Both the position numbers and the translations under genes were made by a program. The notes beneath the pieces are model-generated. The model ran no database searches. It saw only the letters and a program-made list of their open reading frames with translations, and was not told where the DNA came from. Shown one piece after another: positions 1 through 7,310 of a stretch of DNA of 64,000 nt. The stretch is from Veillonella magna DSM 19857. Lineage in GTDB: Bacteria; Bacillota; Negativicutes; Veillonellales; Veillonellaceae. Numbering within the stretch: the first letter of the stretch is position 1; each line of letters opens with the position of its first letter. The stretch is taken from contig NZ_AUAN01000006.1 of the NCBI RefSeq assembly GCF_000428745.1, positions 54,141-118,140 on the forward strand. Reading direction: 5' to 3'.

Positions 1-708
1 GAACCAGCCGGTCCAACTAACGAGAGTTACTCCGGACTTGGCGGCGAGTTCTACTGCCAGCGGATTAGGGGCTTGCCCTGTTAAAAAGAGAGTACTGGAT
101 ACACAGGTGGTAGCTAAGCTGAGCCATGTTAAATAGGCACCGATGCGCTTTGGGTTTTTATCCGGGTAGCTATCAAACATGGGACAGATACCGGATACGA
201 TCGGATAAATTGTGCCACCGCTGCGAGCGGCATTACTGGGAATAAACGGGGCTAAAATTAAGTCGGTAATAGCGATAGCATAACCGAGACCAAGAGAGGA
301 CTTGCCCAAATGCTTTACTAAAAATAAAGCAATTCGTTTGCCGAGACCGCTGTTTTGGTAGCCGATACCAATCATAAAGGCCGCGAAAATGAGCCACACG
401 ATGGAGTTGGAGAAGCCGCTTAGCCCCCAGCCGATAGCTTGTGCCGAAGTAGTGGGAACAATGGAACCGTTTTTTTCAACGACAGGCATACCTACTCTGA
501 ACAGTACGGATAGAGTGATAGCGATAAGACCAATAAATGCCGGAGGCATAGGTTCTAGAATTAAACCGATAACAAGACCGGCAAAGATGCTGACAAATAT
601 CCAAGCGCTGCTGCTCAAGCCGGCCGGTGCACCAATGAGAAATACCAATAGGCCGACGATGATAGGTGCCGCATATTTCCATAGAGGCGTGTTAACTTTG
701 TTTGACAT
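1..708 (-). CDS. DASS-family dicarboxylate/anion:Na+ symporter (CitT/TtdT type), C-terminus beyond window
   Basis: Reading the minus strand from an ATG at 708 gives 236 codons with no stop before the window edge. The protein starts MSNKVNTPLWKYAAP and is very hydrophobic, with several predicted membrane segments. It contains a PSNAARSGGTIYPIV stretch typical of CitT/TtdT/SODiT1 members of the divalent anion:Na+ symporter family, which move tartrate, citrate, succinate or 2-oxoglutarate across the inner membrane. An AAGGAAGG ribosome site lies about 9 nt upstream. Family assignment is firm; substrate is not deducible. In an anaerobe with fumarate/succinate metabolism a C4-dicarboxylate is plausible (inference). 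The gene is incomplete only because the window ends. Confidence 0.85.
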   Translation of the reverse strand, partial: MSNKVNTPLWKYAAPIIVGLLVFLIGAPAGLSSSAWIFVSIFAGLVIGLILEPMPPAFIGLIAITLSVLFRVGMPVVEKNGSIVPTTSAQAIGWGLSGFSNSIVWLIFAAFMIGIGYQNSGLGKRIALFLVKHLGKSSLGLGYAIAITDLILAPFIPSNAARSGGTIYPIVSGICPMFDSYPDKNPKRIGAYLTWLSLATTCVSSTLFLTGQAPNPLAVELAAKSGVTLVSWTGWF

Positions 709-788
709 ACATACATCCTTCCTTATACATATATACTACCTATGTAATACCTAGACGGTAACAGTACACTACCGGTACTGCTGTGTTA

Positions 789-802
789 CTATACGCGTAT
801 AG
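789..802. promoter_or_regulatory. 14-bp perfect palindrome upstream of the anion symporter
   Basis: CTATACGCGTATAG is fully self-complementary and sits in the 210-bp spacer between the symporter start (708) and the C-S lyase stop, about 80 bp upstream of the symporter ATG. Its position fits an operator overlapping the symporter promoter, but no regulator is adjacent and no second copy was seen here. Confidence 0.3.
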
Positions 803-918
803 GCGTGTTTGAAACGTTATTATTATATATAAAGAGTGACGGTACTACAAATGAATAGTCGGCATAATGGATATGGGCATACTAAATAATCGCCATAGTT
901 GTATTTACGCGCAGCGGA

Positions 919-2106
919 TTATCGGACGGTTAGTCCTTCCCCGATGCGCCGAGCCACGTCTTCGACGATGGCCGGGGCTGTCGCTAAGTTAAAACGGGCA
1001 AAGCCCTGATAGTTGGGGGCAAACCATTCGCCAAAGTCTACGGCAACACCGCAGGTGTCTTGCAGAAATGCCTTCGTCGCTTCCGGTGCCAGGTAAGCGC
1101 GGAAATCCACCCAACAAAGGTAAGTGCCTTCCAGGGGCGTGATGATGAGTTCCGGCGCCTCTTCCTTTAACCGTCGGGAGAAGGTGACGGCGTTTTGACG
1201 AATGACATTAATCAATGCATCCAGCCAATCGTCGCCGTATGTATAAGCCGCTTCGGTTGCCGTAATGGACAGGGCGTTCGGCTCGATTTGTCCCAAGGTT
1301 TTCATGTAAGCCATGTACTGTTTGCGCACGTTTTCGTTGGGAATGAATAGGTGCGAGTGTAAAAGCGACGCTAGGTTAAAGGATTTTGAAGCGGAGTTGA
1401 CTACGATAATCCGATCTTGGTACTTGCCGTTAGCAACGCGCAGTGCCGGTGTAATGGGACGGGAACCGGGAATGATATCCTGGTGAATTTCATCGCTGAT
1501 GATTGGCACGTCATACTCGTTGCAAAGCACAAATAAACGGGTCAGTTCGTCTTCACTCCACACGCGGCTTACCGGATTGTGGGGGTTGCAGAGAATGAAC
1601 ATGCGCACACGGCCGGAGCGAAGCTTTGTTTCCACATCGGTGAAGTCAATGGAATAGCGCCCGCTTTCATCGGCAACGAGATCGCTGGTATACAACGTGC
1701 GACCGGTATCGTTGATGGCATAGTGGAAAGGATAATAGACAGGCGTGAGAATCAGCACGCCGTCACCGGGTTTGGTCAAGGCATTGATTAAACTGTACAA
1801 GGCGTTGACGACGCCGGAAGAAAAGCGGAACCACTCGCGCTTTAGCGTATAGCCGTGGCGCCGTTTATGCCAACCGATGACGGCATCGTAATAGCTGTCG
1901 GGAATCAACGTGTAACCATACACGCCGTGAGCCACGCGTTCCTCTAACGCGGCAGTAATGGCAGGACAGGTTTTAAATTCCATGTCCGCTACCCACATGG
2001 CGGTTAAGTCGGCATTGCCGAATTTCTTTTCCAAGGCATCCCATTTTAAACTGTTGGTGTGACGCCGTGATACGAGATACTGTGTTAAAAACTGAGTGGT
2101 GTCCAT
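919..2106 (-). CDS. MalY/PatB family PLP-dependent C-S lyase (cystathionine beta-lyase type aminotransferase)
   Basis: A 395-residue fold-type I PLP enzyme. Visible family landmarks are the N-terminal KWDALEKKFG and WVADMEFKT segments typical of MalY/PatB proteins, ILCNPHNPVSRVW, SDEIHQDI (the PLP-contacting Asp region), and SASKSFNLASL, whose Lys is the expected Schiff-base residue. Family members cleave cystathionine or cysteine S-conjugates to a thiol, pyruvate and ammonia; some act as aminotransferases. Length matches the family (about 390). The start has an AAAGGAGC ribosome site 8 nt upstream. It appears monocistronic and faces away from the toxin array. A cysteine desulfidase lies about 5 kb away, so thiol metabolism is a possible shared theme (inference). 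Confidence 0.88.
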   Translation of the reverse strand: MDTTQFLTQYLVSRRHTNSLKWDALEKKFGNADLTAMWVADMEFKTCPAITAALEERVAHGVYGYTLIPDSYYDAVIGWHKRRHGYTLKREWFRFSSGVVNALYSLINALTKPGDGVLILTPVYYPFHYAINDTGRTLYTSDLVADESGRYSIDFTDVETKLRSGRVRMFILCNPHNPVSRVWSEDELTRLFVLCNEYDVPIISDEIHQDIIPGSRPITPALRVANGKYQDRIIVVNSASKSFNLASLLHSHLFIPNENVRKQYMAYMKTLGQIEPNALSITATEAAYTYGDDWLDALINVIRQNAVTFSRRLKEEAPELIITPLEGTYLCWVDFRAYLAPEATKAFLQDTCGVAVDFGEWFAPNYQGFARFNLATAPAIVEDVARRIGEGLTVR

Positions 2107-2299
2107 AGTGCGCTCCTTTCATGATGAAGCAACTTAATAATAGGTGTTAGTCATAGTAACTTAGAGATAGGTATTAGTCATGGTGCCATATGTGTTGCCG
2201 CTTCGTTTGGTTATACTGATGAAGACGTTAATAGCTGTTAACGCTGTCACATGCATGGGCGTGTGTCCGTATAGGGGTAGTATAGCACGGTTTCGATGT

Positions 2300-2492
2300 A
2301 GACGTAGTATGGTGTGGTTGCTATATGCGTAGTGTGGCGTGTTTGCTATATACGTAATTGGTGTATTTGTTATATGTGCAGTATATAGCGTGTTATATAT
2401 ATGTAGTATGCAGTGTGTTTAATATATGCGTAATGTAACGAGTTTAATAGATGTATAATATAGTGCGTTTAATACGTGTGTAATGCAATAAG
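2300..2492. repeat. Degenerate AT-rich tandem repeats
   Basis: Roughly seven imperfect copies of a 25-30 bp unit built on the theme GTGTTTGCTATATGCGTAGT. Copies diverge progressively along the tract. No coding frame runs through it. It fills most of the gap between the C-S lyase and the first toxin-antitoxin module. Confidence 0.6.
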
Positions 2493-2556
2493 AAAATTAA
2501 AAAAGTTATGTACATAAAATATCGATAGAGTGGAGTAAAGAAAATTGTTAAAAGAC

Positions 2557-2665
2557 TTAACATTTTATGTATTTTGTGTTATAGTAACCGTGTTAAGCAT
2601 TTAATTATGTGACTAGTTATCCTTTTGACTCTCGAAAAAAGGACGGTGGGGACCGTCCTTTTTTT
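2557..2665 (+). ncRNA. Putative antitoxin RNA of type I module 1
   Basis: A promoter with TTAACA (2557-2562), a 17-bp spacer and TATAGT (2580-2585) predicts transcription from about 2592. It ends at a strong intrinsic terminator at 2635-2665 (GGACGGT stem, then a run of T). The A-run on the other side makes the hairpin bidirectional. The toxin ORF converges on it from the minus strand, so both RNAs would share the terminator, the architecture seen in type I systems. Antitoxin function is inferred from position and from the matching second copy at 2836-2980. Confidence 0.55.
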
Positions 2666-2694
2666 CTTGCTTATTTTTTGCGCTTTCTTGCTAA

Positions 2695-2757
2695 CTATTC
2701 GCTGTAGATAGTGACAGCGATGGCAATCATTAAAGAAAGAACTTCGTATGTGCTCAT
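2695..2757 (-). CDS. Holin-like type I toxin, copy 1 (20 aa, probably truncated by an amber codon)
   Basis: The product is MSTYEVLSLMIAIAVTIYSE, with the MSTYE.LSLMIAF start characteristic of the putative holin-like toxin family (Hol_Tox, TxpA-related). A ribosome site AAAGGTGG lies 8 nt upstream. The frame meets TAG after Glu20. The downstream codons remain open for seven more residues (LARKRKK) before TAA, and the decayed copy at 2987-3046 has TGG (Trp) at exactly this place. Copy 1 therefore looks like a recent nonsense mutant that lost its basic tail. Family membership is well supported; toxicity of the short form is uncertain. Confidence 0.65.
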   Translation of the reverse strand: MSTYEVLSLMIAIAVTIYSE

Positions 2758-2835
2758 GGGATCACCACCTTTAGTGATGAACCCAACCTCGTCAGCTATC
2801 TCAATACAAGTATAACAGAGTAATCATTGATAGTC

Positions 2836-2980
2836 TTACCATTTTATAGATCGTGTGTTATACTATTAGCAGGTAGTGACAGCGATGGCAACAATGAGCG
2901 GGGCGAGCAAGGGCACCCAAATTACAGATGTAACTAGCTCAAAGAGAGATTAAAAAGGACGGTGGCAGCCGTCCTTTTTT
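2836..2980 (+). ncRNA. Putative antitoxin RNA of type I module 2
   Basis: Promoter TTACCA (2836-2841), 17-bp spacer, TATACT (2859-2864), and a terminator at 2952-2980 with the same GGACGG stem as module 1. The layout duplicates module 1, but the toxin it faces (2987-3046) has lost its start. This RNA may therefore be an orphan. Confidence 0.5.
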
Positions 2981-2986
2981 CCTTGC

Positions 2987-3046
2987 TTATTTTTTGTGTT
3001 TTCTTACTAACCATTCGCTGTAGGTAGCAACAGCGATGGCAATCAT
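2987..3046 (-). pseudogene. Decayed holin-like toxin remnant (module 2)
   Basis: The minus-strand frame reads MIAIAVATYSEWLVRKHKK and then TAA, nearly identical to the second half of toxin copy 1. The N-terminal MSTYEVLSL part and its ribosome site are missing; the sequence upstream is the promoter of module 3. It records the probable full-length C-terminus (Trp plus a basic tail) of the local toxin family. Confidence 0.6.
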
Positions 3047-3061
3047 GAGAGAAGAGAAAAT

Positions 3062-3210
3062 TTGACTCTCCCCTTATAGATAGCGTATAATGAACGTATG
3101 AAAAGAGATAGCTGACGAGTGGATGCGTCGGGCTCATCTCTCGAAATTAAAAATTTAGATTGATGAAAGGGCCCGACGTTCCTACAGTGTTGGGTCTTTT
3201 ATCATTTTAG
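3062..3210 (+). ncRNA. Putative antitoxin RNA of type I module 3 (RatA-like position)
   Basis: Promoter TTGACT (3062-3067), 18-bp spacer, TATAAT (3086-3091), start near 3098. A first hairpin pairs GAGATAGCT with GGCTCATCTC. The terminator at about 3172-3203 pairs GGGCCCGAC with GTTGGGTC, followed by T-rich sequence. It overlaps the 3' end of the convergent toxin at 3202-3270. The 5' motif GATAGCTGACGAG also occurs, in the same sense, in the leader of that toxin mRNA. A homologous RNA is encoded at 9631-9770. Confidence 0.6.
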
Positions 3211-3270
3211 GATAAAAGCCACAAGCATAGCAAAGGCAATCATTAAAGAAAGAACTTCGTATGTGCTCAT
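3202..3270 (-). CDS. Holin-like type I toxin, copy 3 (22 aa)
   Basis: The product is MSTYEVLSLMIAFAMLVAFI followed by LK: a single hydrophobic helix ending in a lysine, typical of putative holin-like/TxpA-type toxins that insert into the membrane. A ribosome site (AAAGGCGG) lies 8 nt upstream. The leader matches that of copy 1 over more than 60 bp. This is the best preserved toxin of the array and faces a well-formed antisense promoter. Such peptides are usually missed by gene callers because of their size. Confidence 0.7.
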   Translation of the reverse strand: MSTYEVLSLMIAFAMLVAFILK

Positions 3271-3387
3271 GGGATCACCGCCTTTAGTGATGAAGCCAAC
3301 CTCGTCAGCTATCCTAATACAAGTATATCATATTTCGTACAAAGAGACTGAAAAACGAATTATATGTGTGAAAGAATTTTATAAAAT

Positions 3388-3452
3388 GGTTAATGAAAAA
3401 GTCGGAATACAATGATGATGTCCATCGTTGTGCTCCGGCTTTTTTACTGTGC
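3388..3452 (+). terminator. Long imperfect terminator hairpin without an evident upstream gene
   Basis: AAAAAGTCGGA pairs with TCCGGCTTTTT around an inner ATACAATGATG/CATCGTTGTG stem, then runs into T residues. No ORF precedes it on the plus strand. It may end a small RNA or be a relic of a fourth toxin-antitoxin module. It also insulates the fix operon from the array. Confidence 0.5.
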
Positions 3453-3492
3453 ATAAATTACTTTACCAGGTGATCCCCCGATAAATTTTCCC

Positions 3493-3514
3493 TGACAAAA
3501 AAGGATTTTTGTCA
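3493..3514. promoter_or_regulatory. Perfect 9-bp inverted repeat upstream of fixC (possible operator)
   Basis: TGACAAAAA and TTTTTGTCA are separated by AGGA, about 110 bp before the fixC start and upstream of a candidate -10 box (TAGAAT near 3582). It lacks the T-run of a terminator on either side, so a protein-binding site is more likely than a transcription stop. The cognate factor is unknown. Confidence 0.35.
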
Positions 3515-3625
3515 TTGCACTTTGAATATATACAATATGTGATTTATGAAATTTGATGTTATTTCGATACTTCCTTTGCTAGAATGAAACCAAATGTAGC
3601 CAAATAGACATAAGGAGTGACAAAC

Positions 3626-4912
3626 ATGAGCCAAGAACGTTTTGATGCGATTGTGGTAGGCGGCGGTATGGCCGGTGCCTCGGCAGCCTATCGTTTGGCC
3701 AAGGCCGGCATTCGTGTGCTGATCGTTGAACGCGGCAATTATGCAGGGGCCAAGAACGTAACCGGCGGACGCATTTACACGCATTCGCTGGAGCAGCTTA
3801 TCCCTGATTTTAGAAAGCGTGCCCCCTTGGAACGAAAAGTAACGCAGGAACGCATTTCTATTTTAGAAGGCGGTAAGTCGACAACCATAGAATATAACGG
3901 CGGTGCAGAGCATCCCGATGAAGAGTCCTATGTGGTACTGCGCAGCGTGTTTGATAAGTGGCTGGCAGATGAAGCGGCTAACGCCGGTGCGATGGTGGTC
4001 AACCGCATTCAGGTGGACAGCTTGCTTATGCAGGGTGATCGCGTAGTAGGCGTGCGTTGCGGTAATGATGAAGCCTATGCCAATGTAGTGATTCTGGCAG
4101 ACGGAGTTAACTCGTTGTTGGCAGAGCGCGCCGGTTTGCGTGCGCCCCTACGCCCGGCAGAGGTGGCGGTCAGTGCCAAAGAAGTATATACCTTTAACAA
4201 GGGTGTCATCGAGGAACGATTCGGGTTGGCCGCGGATGAAGGGGCCTCCTGGCTTTTCATGGGAGATATTACGCATGGCCTTATGGGCGGCGGCTTTCTA
4301 TACACCAATAAAAACAGCGTGTCCATCGGCATTGTGGTCAGCTTGGAGCACATCGGCGAAGCGGATGCGACGATTGAAGATATGATGAATGAATTCATGG
4401 CGTATCCTACGGTGGCGCGTCTTCTTAAAGGTGGCAAGCTGGTAGAACGCAGCGGTCACATGGTGCCGGAAGCCGGGTACCAAGCGGTATCTACTCTCAG
4501 CGGTGACGGGTTTATCATCGTCGGAGATGCCGCCGGTTTCTGTGTGAACATGGGCTACACCGTACGCGGTATGGACTTTGCCATCGCGTCCGGCATGTAT
4601 GCGGCGGATGCGGTGATTAAGGCACATAAGCTAGGCGATTTTTCCGCCGGTGCCATGCGCTATTACGATCTCAAGGTGGAGGACAGCTTCATCGGCAAGG
4701 ATTTGAAACAATATCGCCGCTTGCCGGACTTCCTCAACAATCCGCGTATTTTTACAGCCTACCCGGCCATGGTCAACGGCATTATGCAGGATGTCTTTAC
4801 GGTGAACGGTAAAGGGGCATCGCCGTTGGTACCTAAGCTGTTAAAACGTGCGAACAAGGCCGGCTTGGTGGGCCTTGCCATGGATGCGCTGAAAGGAGGT
4901 CGTGCCCTATGA
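3626..4912 (+). CDS. fixC: FixC: ETF-quinone oxidoreductase-type flavoprotein
   Basis: A 428-residue FAD protein. The N-terminus carries DAIVVGGGMAGASAAYRLA, a GxGxxG dinucleotide fold, then VERGNYAGAKNVTGGRIY. A second FAD-contact segment, GFIIVGDAAGFCVNMGYTVRG, is typical of FixC/ETF-QO. FixC receives electrons from the ETF and passes them, with FixX, to membrane quinone. I chose ATG 3626 because AAGGAG at 3612-3617 is correctly spaced; the in-frame GTG at 3617 overlaps that site. The stop overlaps the fixX start (ATGA), so the two are translationally coupled. First gene of fixC-fixX-etfB-etfA. Confidence 0.93.
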   Translation: MSQERFDAIVVGGGMAGASAAYRLAKAGIRVLIVERGNYAGAKNVTGGRIYTHSLEQLIPDFRKRAPLERKVTQERISILEGGKSTTIEYNGGAEHPDEESYVVLRSVFDKWLADEAANAGAMVVNRIQVDSLLMQGDRVVGVRCGNDEAYANVVILADGVNSLLAERAGLRAPLRPAEVAVSAKEVYTFNKGVIEERFGLAADEGASWLFMGDITHGLMGGGFLYTNKNSVSIGIVVSLEHIGEADATIEDMMNEFMAYPTVARLLKGGKLVERSGHMVPEAGYQAVSTLSGDGFIIVGDAAGFCVNMGYTVRGMDFAIASGMYAADAVIKAHKLGDFSAGAMRYYDLKVEDSFIGKDLKQYRRLPDFLNNPRIFTAYPAMVNGIMQDVFTVNGKGASPLVPKLLKRANKAGLVGLAMDALKGGRAL

Positions 4913-5187
4913 AATTGGAAGAAAAGTTAGGCGTCAATAAATATTATGTCAACGAAGGTCATCCGCATATTGAAATCATCCACGACTATCCGGACATGGC
5001 AGAAAAAATGAAGCTCGTCAATGCTTGCCCCGCCGGTTTGTATACCTTGCAGGACGATGGCACGCTGGCCTTTGATTATGCAGGCTGTTTGGAATGCGGT
5101 ACGTGTCGCGTACTTTGCGGCAACACGATTATAAAGAAATGGGAATACCCGGATGATACGAAGGGCATTGAGTTTCGTCAAGGCTAA
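4909..5187 (+). CDS. fixX: FixX: ferredoxin-like partner of FixC
   Basis: A 92-residue ferredoxin-like protein with Cys40 (NACP) and a C-x2-C-x2-C-x3-C cluster at residues 60-70 (CLECGTCRVLC), consistent with a [4Fe-4S] cluster of FixX type. It is the electron-transfer subunit attached to FixC, corresponding to the C-terminal ferredoxin domain of mitochondrial ETF-QO. It overlaps fixC by 4 nt and lies 14 nt before etfB, which has its own GGAGG ribosome site. Confidence 0.92.
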   Translation: MKLEEKLGVNKYYVNEGHPHIEIIHDYPDMAEKMKLVNACPAGLYTLQDDGTLAFDYAGCLECGTCRVLCGNTIIKKWEYPDDTKGIEFRQG

Positions 5188-5201
5188 CGGAGGACCGAAG
5201 T

Positions 5202-6002
5202 ATGGAGTTATTGGTTTGCATTAAACAAGTACCGGATACATCGGAAATCAAACTGGATCCGGAAACAAATACATTGATTCGCACGGGGTTGCCCAGTATT
5301 GTGAACCCCTTTGATTTGAATGCGCTGGAAGCGGCATTGGAGGTAAAGGATGCCAATCCGGGGGCGCGCATTACGGTGATTACCATGGGACCGCCGCAGG
5401 CGCAGATTGCTTTGCGCGAGTGCTTGTCCATGGGGGCCGATGAAGCGTATTTGATTACGGACCGTGCTTTTGCGGGAGCGGATACGCTGGCCACCAGTTA
5501 TACCATTGCTTGTGCGATAAAAAAATTACAACAGGATCAAGGGCATCCGTTCGACATTATTTTCTGCGGCAAGCAGGCGATCGACGGGGATACGGCACAG
5601 GTGGGCCCGCAGATTGCGGAAGAGCTGGGCATTCCGCAAGTGACCTATGTGTGCGGTATCGAGGTAACCGGCGATACGGTGAAAACGAAGCGTGAACATG
5701 AAGCGGGCTTTGAGGTGTTGGAAACGACCATGCCTTTGTTGGTGACGGCGGTGAAGTCTTTGAATATTCCGCGGTATCCGCAGCTCATCTATTCCATTCG
5801 CGCCAATCGCTATGACATCGGCATGCTTACCGTCAAGGATCTTGATGTGGATCCGAAGCGCCTGGGCTTACAAGGATCGCCGACGCGGGTGCGCAAGGTA
5901 TACCAACCGCCGCTTCGCGCCGCCGGTACCGTATGGCAGGAGCCGCCGCAGGAAGCGGTAGGTAAGCTTATCGATGCGTTGGTGGCTAAGGAAGTTCTTT
6001 AA
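5202..6002 (+). CDS. fixA: FixA/EtfB: electron transfer flavoprotein beta subunit
   Basis: 266 residues with the ETF-beta hallmarks MELLVCIKQVPDT, NPFDLNALEAALEVK and DGDTAQVGPQIAEELGIPQVT. It forms a heterodimer with the next gene product. In FixABCX complexes and other bifurcating ETFs the beta subunit holds the FAD that oxidises NADH and splits electrons between a low-potential acceptor (ferredoxin/flavodoxin) and a high-potential one. Linkage with fixC and fixX argues for that class rather than a simple acyl-CoA dehydrogenase ETF; this is inference from context. Coupled to etfA by a 17-nt gap. Confidence 0.93.
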   Translation: MELLVCIKQVPDTSEIKLDPETNTLIRTGLPSIVNPFDLNALEAALEVKDANPGARITVITMGPPQAQIALRECLSMGADEAYLITDRAFAGADTLATSYTIACAIKKLQQDQGHPFDIIFCGKQAIDGDTAQVGPQIAEELGIPQVTYVCGIEVTGDTVKTKREHEAGFEVLETTMPLLVTAVKSLNIPRYPQLIYSIRANRYDIGMLTVKDLDVDPKRLGLQGSPTRVRKVYQPPLRAAGTVWQEPPQEAVGKLIDALVAKEVL

Positions 6003-6019
6003 GGCGAGGAGGAATCACG

Positions 6020-7084
6020 ATGTTTGAAGAGTACAAAGGTGTGTATGTGATTGCCGACTGCTTTGAAGGGCAGGTACGCGGCGTCACCTACGAACTAATA
6101 GGACAGGCACGCTTGATTGCGGATCAGCTTGGGGAAAAGGTACATACATTGGTGTTGGGAGAGGCCGTGGCGGCTACCGCCCCGAGTATGATTGCGCACG
6201 GCAGCGATGTGGTGCATGTGTTTGAGCATCCCTTGCTCGGACGGTATACGACGGACGGCTACACGAAGGTAATTACCGACTTTTTTGCCGCCCATAAACC
6301 GAATGTTATTCTTATCGGGGCGACTAATGACGGTCGCGATTTGGCGCCGCGCATTTCCGGGCGTATGAAGAACGGCGTTGTAGCAGACTGTACTATTTTA
6401 ACGGTAGATACAAAGGATGGGTTGGTAGAATGGACACGGCCGGCTTTGGGCGGTAATATTCTGGCGGAAATTATTTGTCCGGAGCATCGGCCGCAAATGG
6501 GTTCGGTGCGACCGAATGTATTTAAAAAGCCGGAGCCTGATGAAACAAGGCAAGGCGAGATTTGCAAGGAACCGGTGCAGCTGGCGGACGGGGATATTCG
6601 CAATCGCTTTGTGGAGATGATTCATATCGACAAGGGCGATGTGAATATTGAAGACGCGGAGATTGTCGTTGCCGGCGGACGGGGCATGGGCAATCAGGCG
6701 AACTTTGCCAAATTGCAGGAGCTGGCCGATGTGTTGGGAGGCGTCGTAGGTGTCACCAGACCTATTGTAGAAAAGGGCTGGTTTGACCTTAGCCGCCAAA
6801 TCGGACAAACCGGTAAGACCATTGCGCCGAAGCTGTACCTGGCCTTTGGTATTTCCGGTGCCATTCAGCACACCGCAGGTATCACCGGCGCGGAGGTCAT
6901 CGTGGCGGTCAACAATGATCCAGAGGCTCCGATTTTCAAAGTGTGTGATTACGGTATCGTAGGCGATGCGTTGCAGGTAATTGACGAAATGATTAGGCAG
7001 TGTAAGCGAATTAAGGCGAACGGCGGCGATGCCGCTGTGGCATTTGCCCAAACGCAGCAAGTACCATCGGCCGATGAAGCATAA
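6020..7084 (+). CDS. fixB: FixB/EtfA: electron transfer flavoprotein alpha subunit
   Basis: 354 residues. The C-terminal FAD domain is clear: GGRGMGNQANFAKLQELADVLGG, then GQTGKTIAPKLYLAFGISGAIQHTAG and VNNDPEAPIFKVCDYGIVGDA. Together with the beta subunit it forms the ETF of the FixABCX-type complex. Last gene of the operon; an intrinsic terminator follows at 7093-7125. In a non-nitrogen-fixing anaerobe, a role in supplying reduced ferredoxin while reducing menaquinone is plausible, but no nif genes are in view. Confidence 0.93.
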   Translation: MFEEYKGVYVIADCFEGQVRGVTYELIGQARLIADQLGEKVHTLVLGEAVAATAPSMIAHGSDVVHVFEHPLLGRYTTDGYTKVITDFFAAHKPNVILIGATNDGRDLAPRISGRMKNGVVADCTILTVDTKDGLVEWTRPALGGNILAEIICPEHRPQMGSVRPNVFKKPEPDETRQGEICKEPVQLADGDIRNRFVEMIHIDKGDVNIEDAEIVVAGGRGMGNQANFAKLQELADVLGGVVGVTRPIVEKGWFDLSRQIGQTGKTIAPKLYLAFGISGAIQHTAGITGAEVIVAVNNDPEAPIFKVCDYGIVGDALQVIDEMIRQCKRIKANGGDAAVAFAQTQQVPSADEA

Positions 7085-7092
7085 TTACATAG

Positions 7093-7125
7093 AAAAAGGG
7101 TAGGCGAACATCGTCTGCCCTTTTG
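7093..7125 (+). terminator. Intrinsic terminator of the fix operon
   Basis: GGGTAGGCGA pairs with TCGTCTGCCC (allowing G-T pairs) around ACA, followed by TTTTG, 9 bp after the etfA stop. Confidence 0.75.
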
Positions 7126-7239
7126 TTGCCTGGTAGCTTGTCTGTCTTTTGATCGCCTAGTGGCTTGTCTGTTTTTTGTTGTCTGGCAGTTTGTTTGTCT
7201 TTTGGTTGATTGGCAGCTTGTTTGTCTTTTTGTTGACTG
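7126..7239. repeat. Tandem repeat, four 26-27 bp units plus a partial
   Basis: Units begin at 7126, 7153, 7179 and 7206, with a seven-base remnant at 7233. The shared theme is TTGnCTGGCAGCTTGTnTGTC followed by TTTTG. Units differ at a few positions each, so the array is ageing. It directly follows the fix terminator and ends before the cysteine desulfidase promoter (TATAAT near 7273). Confidence 0.75.
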
Positions 7240-7310
7240 TTATCTTTCTATGAGCCTAGCATACTCCTATGGTATAATTAACATAAATATGTGTGATGTG
7301 GAGGTCTACA

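Noticed and set aside
2934..3137. 67-codon minus-strand frame inside the toxin array
   Set aside because: Overlaps toxin remnant and antisense promoter in a different frame; the toxin frame has the family motif, this one does not.
3626..7084. Nitrogen-fixation role for the fix genes
   Set aside because: No nif genes in view; FixABCX occurs in many non-diazotrophic anaerobes, so only an electron-transfer role is claimed.
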